Below, piece after piece: positions 5,508-11,520 of a DNA stretch of 11,520 nt. The number at the start of each line of letters is the position of its first letter. Within the stretch, counting starts at the first letter, position 1. Source of the DNA: Pseudomonadota bacterium. Lineage in GTDB: Bacteria > Desulfobacterota > Desulfobacteria > Desulfobacterales > Desulfobacteraceae. The position numbers and the translations under genes were made by a program. The DNA is taken from contig JAHIVS010000723.1 of assembly GCA_018816605.1 (NCBI GenBank), positions 1 through 11,520 on the forward strand, in the 5' to 3' direction. Under the pieces are notes generated by a model. The model had not been told where the DNA came from. It saw nothing but the letters and a program-made list of their open reading frames with translations, and did not search any database.

Positions 5508-7637
5508 TCAAATTTTGCGCGTACCCTTGCAGCCTGGATACCGCGAACAGCCCCAGAACAATCCGTAGCGCCCGGAACGCCGTCGCATTAGAGAACCGCA
5601 ACGCGGACAGGCCGGAGTGCCAGATGTGGTGGTTACGCTCGGTGGCTGTGGTGCGGGTCTCGGCGACGGCGTAACCTTCAGCGCAACAGTTGAAGCCGGA
5701 ATCGAAACGCCCAACTCGTGCAAGTCTTGTTCTGCTTGTGCTCGGGCTGCAAGAGCGTCCGTAAGTGCCCTGTCGCTTCTGGCTTTGGCAGGTAGCACAT
5801 CAAGGCTGGCCTTGGCGTTTCTCAGGGTGCCCAGCCCGTTGCGGATCGTGGATTCCAGTTTGGCCTTTTCCGCTGTAAAATGCCCACGCAGTGCCTTTTC
5901 GTCGGCAACGTCCTGAGCATTCGGTGTTCGGTCATATTTGAACCGGGACTCGTGCCCACGCCGCCATCCCACCAACTTGCCAGTCATCACGTCACCGAAT
6001 CCGGGAACGCGCAGAACGGCGTTTTGGTTCACATCAGCGGCGGTTTCGATACCGAAGGATATGAGCGTCGCGGTCTTAGCTGGGCCAATGCCAGAAATGT
6101 TGGCACGGCGTATCGAGAAACGGTCAAGGTAGGCCTGTCGCTGACGCGGCTCCCGGTTAGACTTCATCACCATCAACTCGTGCGCGAGCGCGTCATCATG
6201 GCCTTTGTAGACCTCGATAGCGGCATCGAGATCGGCGCGCACCTTCACAACCTCGGTCATGCCTTTGCGCTGAAGAAACGCGTTCAACTCGCGCTGCAAG
6301 AGTCGATCGGCATCCTTGAAGGTTTGCTGGAACGGGCCGGATTCAACTTCACGGTCAGAGAAGGTGACCCACCCCCAGATTGCCAACCCAATCCACACAA
6401 ACCACGCCGGGGCGGCGTAGATGAAACCGGCGACGGCACCACCTATCATTAGTAAGCCGAATAAGGCGCGTCCGCGCTTTCCGCTTCTGGATTCTCGGAG
6501 CGCATTACTGGCAACACGAGTCGTAGCCGCAGTGGGAAGCAAGTCTGCGACAGTTGGGAAGCGGAACGCCAGAATCTCACTGATTGCCAGTTCCGTGCCT
6601 CGCGCATTGGTCGGGATGTTCGATTCAACAGCGGTCAGGTCCGGGAACATGTCAAAACCGCTGTTGTCCGTCAGCTTACACCAGACGCAGCCTCCGGCAT
6701 TGCTGGGGTAATAGTGCGTCTTGACCTTGCTACAGTGGTTCAGAGAGCCTTCCAGAGAGTTCAGGGTGTGAATCCAGTCCAGCGCGGTTGGGCGCGCGCC
6801 CGGTGACAGTCCAAATGCTTTCTCGAATGCGCAGGAGATCACATCCGGGAACATGTCGAGTGTCAATGAACCGGGCGGCGGGGTGGTTTGGGTTGCGGCT
6901 TGGCGGGTGAGCGAAAAGGCAAACCGGTTTTGGGCAATGGCAGCACCCATCGAGATGTCTGGCCCGTTGTAACGCCCTGCGTATGGGTGACGGCCCATGA
7001 ACAGAAGATGAAAAACCGCAACGGCCAGCCCGAAGTTATCATGCTCTATGGTTCGCTGAACGGATGCGAGGTTCTTCCCGTGTAGTTCGGGTGGGGTAAA
7101 ATCGGGGACACCGACAACGCAAGGGTAGGATTTGCCGTTCAGGCTAAACTGAAAGCTATCTGCATCAATCAGGGCAACAGTCGTGTCCTGCGTCACAAGC
7201 ACGCCGGAATGGTTCAGGTCGCCGATGATACATCTGGACTGGTGAACCTTCCCAACGGCGCGTGCGACGTTAAGCGCGGCATGAACAATGAACCGATAGT
7301 CCGCCTTCGGGAAATAGCGCTGACGGGACTTTGGGCTGTATAGCTCATGCAGCGGGCGATAGCCCGACACAAGCCGCATGACAAAACCAAGGAAGTTGCC
7401 GCAACAGTCGGTCACCACGTCACTGGGATAGGCAACAAGGTCGGTCTTGACGGCAAGGCCTTCGCCTACCATCGCCCGAACCTTGTCTTCGCGTTTGGCG
7501 CGCAGGCTGGTGTTGTAGATTTTGACGGCCAGCCCGGAACGATTCTTGATCGCATAGACTTCGCCTTCGCCACCCTTTCCGATCAACTCGGCAACTGAAA
7601 CCCGATCATTTCCGACGATGACTTCCTGCATAGTCAT
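5508..7637 (-). CDS. TerY-P triad Ser/Thr-type kinase with membrane hairpin, HhH and topoisomerase-type zinc finger
   Basis: This 709-residue protein begins with a protein kinase domain: glycine loop GKGGEGEV (20-27), lysine K39 in AVKIY, catalytic loop IIGDLNHSGVLV with D140, and the DFG equivalent IDADSF with D158. The usual loop Asn is G145, so the site is divergent. Next come a C-H-C-C knuckle (C302, H308, C317, C320), a hydrophobic hairpin at 391-426, a coiled region, a helix-hairpin-helix part (about 513-560; ISGIGPAK and VPGFGDV), and a C-terminal topoisomerase-type zinc finger (C677, C680, C697, C703). This architecture is known for kinases of TerY-phosphorylation triads and suggests a membrane-anchored or DNA-linked kinase regulated by the phosphatase and vWA partners. 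Its start overlaps the phosphatase stop by 4 bp. The sequence is GC-rich compared with the flanks. Substrate unknown. Confidence 0.85.
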   Translation of the reverse strand: MTMQEVIVGNDRVSVAELIGKGGEGEVYAIKNRSGLAVKIYNTSLRAKREDKVRAMVGEGLAVKTDLVAYPSDVVTDCCGNFLGFVMRLVSGYRPLHELYSPKSRQRYFPKADYRFIVHAALNVARAVGKVHQSRCIIGDLNHSGVLVTQDTTVALIDADSFQFSLNGKSYPCVVGVPDFTPPELHGKNLASVQRTIEHDNFGLAVAVFHLLFMGRHPYAGRYNGPDISMGAAIAQNRFAFSLTRQAATQTTPPPGSLTLDMFPDVISCAFEKAFGLSPGARPTALDWIHTLNSLEGSLNHCSKVKTHYYPSNAGGCVWCKLTDNSGFDMFPDLTAVESNIPTNARGTELAISEILAFRFPTVADLLPTAATTRVASNALRESRSGKRGRALFGLLMIGGAVAGFIYAAPAWFVWIGLAIWGWVTFSDREVESGPFQQTFKDADRLLQRELNAFLQRKGMTEVVKVRADLDAAIEVYKGHDDALAHELMVMKSNREPRQRQAYLDRFSIRRANISGIGPAKTATLISFGIETAADVNQNAVLRVPGFGDVMTGKLVGWRRGHESRFKYDRTPNAQDVADEKALRGHFTAEKAKLESTIRNGLGTLRNAKASLDVLPAKARSDRALTDALAARAQAEQDLHELGVSIPASTVALKVTPSPRPAPQPPSVTTTSGTPACPRCGSLMRRRSGRYGLFWGCSRYPGCKGTRKI

Positions 7638-8380
7638 CCCCCGGAAATGAGAATCAGCGTCTTGTCATCGTCGGTGCGCTCGCAAACCGATGGACCGGCA
7701 AGGTAGGTGGATAGCTTCGCCGAAAGCTCGACAAGACGTCCCTCACCCGATGCAACATCGACCGGACGTATCATTGGGTCGAAGAACCGTGTATGCGCGG
7801 CCCGTTCCCGATGTGACAACGCCAGATCGCCCACTCCGTCAGAGAACAGCGCGAAGGCACCATGTTCACGCGGATGACGAATGATGTTGAAACGCGGTTT
7901 GGGAGCATCGGTGACAAAGTATGTGCTGGATGCGTATTCACCGTTCTCGGGCCAGCAAAGCACTTCCCATTCCCCGCTTTTCCTCCCGACAATGGCGCTA
8001 TCGCCAATATGCAGAGTGACCGCTTCATCCGGCGCAACAACGATTGCCGCCAACGTTGCGGCAAATTGCCGGGGAACGGTGCCCCGCCGGGTTGCTATTG
8101 CTGAAATTCGGTCCCTTAGTTCATCTATCCAGTCCGACAGATCTTCATCGGTTGGCAACTTGGGGTTTTCATGAACCCATTCGCGGAATCGAACCGAGAG
8201 GAAACGGCAAGTGAGCCATGCGCCAAATGCCCCGAATTTGGCACTTCCAGCACCATCCGATACAACAGCGAAAATGCAGTGATTGCCAAATTCCGAAACA
8301 GCGTAGGCATCTTGTAACCTCTCTCCATTCTGGATATGGGACGTGCCGATTACGGACGCGGACGCCCAACGCCAAGCCAT
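7634..8380 (-). CDS. PP2C-type Ser/Thr protein phosphatase of the TerY-P triad
   Basis: The 248-residue product is a PP2C-family metal-dependent phosphatase. It begins with WRWASASVIGTSH, typical of the triad subgroup. Metal-binding residues appear in order: D24 in LQDAY, D42-G43 in VVSDGAGSA, FSDGVGDLAL in the second half, and the acidic cluster RTDDDKTLIL (D237-D239) near the C-terminus. The catalytic set looks complete. There is no signal peptide or membrane segment, so it is cytosolic. It should reverse phosphorylation by the adjacent kinase, whose start it overlaps by 4 bp (ATGA type). An AGGA site precedes the ATG by about 7 bases, and only 4 bases separate it from the upstream vWA gene, so all three genes are one transcript. 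Confidence 0.88.
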   Translation of the reverse strand: MAWRWASASVIGTSHIQNGERLQDAYAVSEFGNHCIFAVVSDGAGSAKFGAFGAWLTCRFLSVRFREWVHENPKLPTDEDLSDWIDELRDRISAIATRRGTVPRQFAATLAAIVVAPDEAVTLHIGDSAIVGRKSGEWEVLCWPENGEYASSTYFVTDAPKPRFNIIRHPREHGAFALFSDGVGDLALSHRERAAHTRFFDPMIRPVDVASGEGRLVELSAKLSTYLAGPSVCERTDDDKTLILISGG

Positions 8381-8384
8381 AGTG

Positions 8385-9086
8385 TTATCCTGCTACAGCC
8401 CAACCATCCGGGGCAGTCGGGTTTTTGAGTGGAACGGCATCACCGGGGTTGGACTGCGAGACGGCGCTAAGGGAGCTGGACAACCATTGGAACAGTTCCT
8501 TGAAGGCCAGCCCTTTCAGCTTGAGTGGCTGGCGCGTTGCGATCTGCCCAAGAATACCCATATCCGCTTGTTCCACGCCAACGGCGTAGAACATAAATTC
8601 CTTGCGTTCCTCGCCTTGGTGAACACGCCGCTTGGCCTCTTCCCAACTGTCGGTCGGGGCACCATCGGTGATCAGGAACACCCACGGGCGGTAGTATTTC
8701 ACACCATTCTCGCGGTAACAGTTTTTCCGCTGGAGGAGCATGTCCAGCCCGGCCACAATCGCCTCTCCCATTGGGGTTGCATTGTCCGCCACCAGTGTTT
8801 CAGGATAGAAATGATCTACCGTGGCAAAGTCGGACTTGATCTCTACAGGTCCGAAAGTGACCATTGCCAGTTCCACACGCTTTGCGGCCATCGGATCATT
8901 CATAAGTTCCTGCCGCAACGTCGCCAGTCCCTCGTTCAATTCCGAAATTGGCGTGCCGCTCATTGAATAGGACGTGTCCAGCAGAAGAATCACCGGGCAA
9001 CGCTGTTCGGGGTTTTCAGCAAATTCCGCATCGCTGAATGGTTGTTGGTCGAATTCATCCATATCTACACCTTGTTCATAAATCAT
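8385..9086 (-). CDS. terY: TerY-like von Willebrand factor A domain protein
   Basis: This is the first gene of the triad operon. After [10 protein letters not shown], a motif typical of TerY-like proteins, the vWA domain starts with the MIDAS motif DTSYS (residues 37-41 from the ATG at 9086), continues with the threonine in [10 protein letters not shown] and ends the metal site with the aspartate in LITDGAPTD, so the Mg-binding site is complete. The C-terminal 50 residues contain a helix [15 protein letters not shown]. TerY-like proteins are thought to scaffold kinase and phosphatase through metal-dependent binding. I chose ATG 9086, 10 bases after GGAG; ATG 9062 (MDEFDQQPF, after AAGG) is equally possible and fits homologues as I remember them, while TTG 9107 is less likely. 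The tellurite-resistance link is by family name only; no other ter gene is present. Confidence 0.85.
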   Translation of the reverse strand: MIYEQGVDMDEFDQQPFSDAEFAENPEQRCPVILLLDTSYSMSGTPISELNEGLATLRQELMNDPMAAKRVELAMVTFGPVEIKSDFATVDHFYPETLVADNATPMGEAIVAGLDMLLQRKNCYRENGVKYYRPWVFLITDGAPTDSWEEAKRRVHQGEERKEFMFYAVGVEQADMGILGQIATRQPLKLKGLAFKELFQWLSSSLSAVSQSNPGDAVPLKNPTAPDGWAVAG

Positions 9087-9430
9087 TGAGGATACTCTCC
9101 GTGGCAATAACCACTCCCTGACTCCGGCCTATGATTTGCCACCGTCGGTGGCCCCAACCAAATGACTGCTCGGGGGGGGGCCGGAGGCGTAACCAACGGC
9201 TATATGCACAATACGCTAGCAAGGCCGGTATCGGAAGTTACTTCTATGCCACAGAAACCTACCGATCTTCACTTACCGCCCAACAAGTAATTGAACGGTT
9301 TCGTTTAGCTTCTGGATATGCGGGCAGTGCATATCATGAATCTCTGAGTGATAAACGCCTGAAAATGGTGATGACCTTTTTGAGAACGTATTATCACATA
9401 GGCTGTAATAATCACTCCAGGTAAAAAAAT
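9087..9430. other. Upstream region of the TerY-P operon with hairpin, G-run and possible gene fragment
   Basis: A perfect GCCACC-GTC-GGTGGC hairpin occupies 9138-9152 and a run of nine Gs lies at 9172-9180, both upstream of the TerY start. I see no clear promoter. On the plus strand about 70 codons from 9200 to 9420 (containing QYASKAGIGSYFYATETY) read like protein but lack a credible start; the G-run in the same frame region could mark a frameshift. This may be a decayed gene. GC-rich sequence ends at about 9230. Confidence 0.25.
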
Positions 9431-9781
9431 GCAAGCGAAAACATGAATAAAGAATGGAACTATCCAACATTCAAAGACTCTTGGAACATCCTTAACTTGC
9501 ATAGGTGTTCAATAATGGTATGTTTGGTGACCATCCTTGATTTCAAAAAAGGCAGGACTGACAAAAGGATAGGTGACTGACCGGCATCCGTCCATAGGTG
9601 GAAACTATAACGTGCAGTGTTCTTTATTTTAAAAAAATGCCAACCACAATATTTGGTATTTTCTTTTGAAAAATATTTTTTCAGTAAAGGAAAACTTTTC
9701 CCCGGGTAGTTGATTTGGCAATAATCAAGAATTTTCAAAAACCGAAAAATACCCAGGACTATTCCCAGTAGTCTTAACTTT

Positions 9782-9817
9782 TTATAATTCGCTTATGGAA
9801 AAACAACTGAATTATAA
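9782..9817. repeat. 9-bp perfect inverted repeat
   Basis: TTATAATTC (9782-9790) and GAATTATAA (9809-9817) are exact reverse complements separated by 18 bases. AT-rich arms make chance fairly likely; alternatively it is a regulatory site or the end of a small element. Confidence 0.35.
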
Positions 9818-10207
9818 TTTGATCGTCAAAACCTTTTCGAAAATTTGATGTTGAATTCTGTCTATTTTCATAATATTTTAGGTAAAATTTGCAAATTGAG
9901 CCCAAAAAAAACATTTTTTTTAGAAAATTTTTTAATGCTTAAAATTTTGATTAAAGAATTAATTCACAAGATGATAATAAAAAATCAGGGATTTGTTGAA
10001 AGAGCTATAAAATATAGGCCCTCAGCGATTTACAAAACCAAAATATGAATAGGATGTATCAAGAAATTAGAGAAGAATAAAACTTTTAAAAAAAACAAAA
10101 ACCTTAGTTTATTTGACTTTGGGCCTCCAAAAACACCCCAAAATGCCACTTTCCTTATTTTAAAAGAATGGCCCTTTTTGCCCCAACAAACAGAGATTGA
10201 CTAGGGG

Positions 10208-10263
10208 TAAAAGTATCATAAAAGTACGGATAAAGTCTGGATAAAGTACGGTAAAAGTCGCAT
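10208..10263 (+). repeat. Degenerate 10-12 bp tandem repeat, about five units
   Basis: Units are TAAAAGTATCA (10208), TAAAAGTACGGA (10219), TAAAGTCTGGA (10231), TAAAGTACGG (10242) and TAAAAGTCGCAT (10252). The unit length equals about one helical turn, as in iterons or clustered protein-binding sites, but it may be a simple slippage product. No replication gene lies nearby. Confidence 0.5.
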
Positions 10264-10512
10264 TGATAAAGGATCTTGGATTTAGCACTGTCCGTGTATG
10301 TTCCCACCAGTCCCCGCCTTTCCCCGGATAATCCCGCCTAAAGTTCAAATACCTTAGTTCATATGCCCCCCCATACTTTTTAAAATTTACCAAAATACCA
10401 GATATGGTATGGCAGGATTTTTCAGCTTCAGGCTTGAAATTAAAATATATGGAAAATGACGTCTTCAAATTGATCAATGCTCCATTAACCTATATTGGAG
10501 ACTTGACAGAAT

Positions 10513-10564
10513 GAAAAACTGACTGATGCGGGGTGGACTATTATTAAGCAGTCCTCAGTTTTTC
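10513..10564. terminator. Strong hairpin with A/T-run arms, probably bidirectional terminator
   Basis: GAAAAACTGA (10513-10522) is an exact reverse complement of TCAGTTTTTC (10555-10564). Inside, GGACT (10535-10539) pairs with AGTCC (10550-10554), leaving a 12-base bulge on the left and a 10-base loop. The A-run on one arm and T-run on the other suit termination in both directions. It separates the AT-rich spacer from the pirin gene. Confidence 0.5.
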
Positions 10565-10715
10565 TGAATTGCAGCCCCATACCACATATCGTGGGCGGGG
10601 CAAATTATTTTTTGATACCAGTGGTTAAGGACCGAATATTTTATGACTTGAACAAAATAACTTGCCTTTTGGCCCATCTACCGCGTTGCATCAAAGGTTA
10701 AATAGGCCTGCTATT

Positions 10716-10738
10716 AAACAGCGTGTTTCCAATATAAT
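10716..10738 (+). promoter_or_regulatory. Candidate pirin promoter -10 with adjacent inverted repeat
   Basis: A perfect TATAAT (10733-10738) lies 75 bases before the pirin ATG. Immediately upstream, AAACA-gcg-TGTTT (10716-10728) is a perfect 5-bp inverted repeat filling the -35/-10 spacer, where a repressor would sit. The -35 (about 10710-10715, GCTATT) is poor, so the promoter may need an activator or another start site. Confidence 0.35.
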
Positions 10739-10813
10739 TTGTATGGCACCATAATTTATTGTATCCTCTTAATTTATTGATAATTGTCACCATCCAACAC
10801 TAGGGAGGAAGCC

Positions 10814-11520
10814 ATGCCAGATATAAGAAAGATTAAGATTTTCTTAACCCGTCAACCGACCATGGAAGGGGCAGGGGTCCACTTAAACCGGCTGTTCGGA
10901 CACAATGAAGCCCCGACATTTGATCCTTTTCTGATGCTGGACGATTTTCGGTCTGATACCCCCGCGCACTATCTGAAAGGATTCCCCTGGCATCCCCACC
11001 GGGGTATCGAAACTATCACCTATATCCTGAAAGGAGATGTGGAACATGGCGACAGCCTGGGCAACCAGGGGGTTATTTCTTCGGGGGATGTGCAGTGGAT
11101 GACCGCAGGCAGTGGTATCGTTCACCAGGAAATGCCCAAAGGAGACGTCAACGGATCCATGCACGGCTTTCAACTCTGGGCCAATTTACCCGCATCCCAG
11201 AAAATGATTCCTCCGAAATACCGGGATATCACAGCGGATAAGGTTCCCCAAGTCCAGGTGCAGAACGGGGTCCGAATCAAAGTGATTGCAGGTAATATTG
11301 AGGGGGTGTCCGGCCCCATGGATGACATTGTCATTGATCCGCAATTTTTCGACTGTACCGTGCCGGCAGGGCAAACCTTTATCCATCCGGTCGACCCCTC
11401 CTATACGGCATTTATTTATGTGATCGGCGGCAAGGGGACAACGGATAATACCTCCCTGGAAAATGGTGACCTGGTCCTTTTTGAAAGCGGGGATCAATTA
11501 TCAATAGCTGCCTCTGATAC
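10814..11520 (+). CDS. Pirin family protein (3' end beyond window)
   Basis: The frame is open for 235 complete codons to the window edge; pirins are about 230-300 residues, so a short C-terminal part is probably missing. It starts at ATG 10814 with an excellent AGGGAGGA site 4-5 bases upstream. The N-terminal cupin carries the complete metal site: H60 and H62 in FPWHPHRGIET, then H104 and E106 in GIVHQEMP, the same spacing as in characterised pirins. LNRLFGHNEAPTFDPFLMLDDF near residues 24-45 is the usual pirin start (given here as two joined family motifs, LNRLF and DPFLMLDDF). Pirins are cytosolic iron-binding proteins; some bacterial ones act as quercetin dioxygenases or redox-linked regulators, and the role here is unknown. 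Composition and codon use look like chromosomal background, unlike the island to its left. Confidence 0.92.
   Translation, partial: MPDIRKIKIFLTRQPTMEGAGVHLNRLFGHNEAPTFDPFLMLDDFRSDTPAHYLKGFPWHPHRGIETITYILKGDVEHGDSLGNQGVISSGDVQWMTAGSGIVHQEMPKGDVNGSMHGFQLWANLPASQKMIPPKYRDITADKVPQVQVQNGVRIKVIAGNIEGVSGPMDDIVIDPQFFDCTVPAGQTFIHPVDPSYTAFIYVIGGKGTTDNTSLENGDLVLFESGDQLSIAASD

Larger units (their letters stand above)
9431..10512. other. Long AT-rich stretch without supported genes
   Basis: About 1.1 kb, very AT-rich, especially 9840-9990 and 10075-10110. Open frames on both strands are short, lack ribosome-binding sites and resemble nothing I know. It contains an inverted repeat (9782-9817) and a degenerate tandem repeat (10208-10263), listed separately. 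It probably is a decayed or horizontally acquired spacer between the island and the pirin gene. Confidence 0.4.

Noticed and set aside
5188..5568. Plus-strand open frame of 126 codons between the operons
   Set aside because: It crosses the tRNA-like element and the hairpin, enters the kinase gene antisense, and has no ribosome-binding site.
5880..6452. Plus-strand open frame of 190 codons opposite the kinase gene
   Set aside because: Antisense to the kinase's coiled and HhH region, with no family resemblance; a mirror frame.
8343..8966. Long plus-strand open frame (about 207 codons) opposite the TerY and PP2C genes
   Set aside because: It is antisense to two genes with clear catalytic motifs and has no ribosome-binding site; long mirror frames are expected in GC-rich DNA.
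9460..9738. Minus-strand open frame of 92 codons
   Set aside because: No recognisable motif or start signal; could be a remnant but there is nothing positive to support it.
9845..10048. Plus-strand open frame of 67 codons in AT-rich DNA
   Set aside because: No ribosome-binding site, composition typical of random AT-rich translation, no known motif.
10160..10477. Minus-strand open frame of 105 codons
   Set aside because: No ribosome-binding site or family recognised, and it includes the tandem repeat, which yields repetitive low-information residues.

Overview
The window looks like a bacterial accessory island of mosaic origin that ends at a chromosomal housekeeping-type gene. I judge it Gram-negative, possibly Desulfobacterota, but that rests only on the general look of the pirin and regulator proteins and is low confidence. 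Base composition changes in blocks (judged by eye): AT-rich flanks, a moderate-GC block at about 1450-4853, a clearly GC-rich block at about 5510-9230, a very AT-rich stretch at about 9430-10800, then a moderate-GC pirin gene.

Layout. At the left edge the first 20 codons of a minus-strand gene (1-60) diverge from an XRE/CI-like repressor gene (450-1109). The gap between them is AT-rich and operator-like: three TTGAATGC boxes start exactly 53 bp apart, next to two short palindromes. This resembles the control region of a mobile element, although no integrase lies in the window. Next comes a plus-strand operon of three tightly overlapping genes (1450-4853) that fits an ABC-three-component (ABC-3C) conflict system: an Mrr-like nuclease fused to a C-terminal coupling domain, middle component 2, and an SMC/Rad50-like ABC ATPase with a CxxC hook. 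The ATPase gene is split by a probable 1-nt frameshift near 3834-3858.

A convergent minus-strand operon (9086 down to 5508) encodes a complete TerY-P triad: a TerY-like vWA protein, a PP2C-type phosphatase, and a large Ser/Thr-type kinase that also carries a Zn knuckle, a membrane hairpin, a helix-hairpin-helix region and a topoisomerase-type zinc finger. The two operons face each other across 4854-5507, which holds terminator-like hairpins, a degenerate tRNA-like element with an encoded CCA, and a sequence that resembles the flanks of REP-type transposase genes.

The right part (9087-10813) has no convincing gene. It contains an inverted repeat, a short degenerate tandem repeat and a strong two-way terminator. 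The window closes with a pirin gene (10814 to the edge) with intact metal ligands.

Functionally, the window pairs two predicted stress or antiphage modules: one nuclease effector gated by an ABC ATPase sensor, and one phosphorylation switch. Both families are already described, so I do not claim a new system. The most unusual points are the split ATPase, the tRNA-like element between the operons, and the 53-bp operator phasing.
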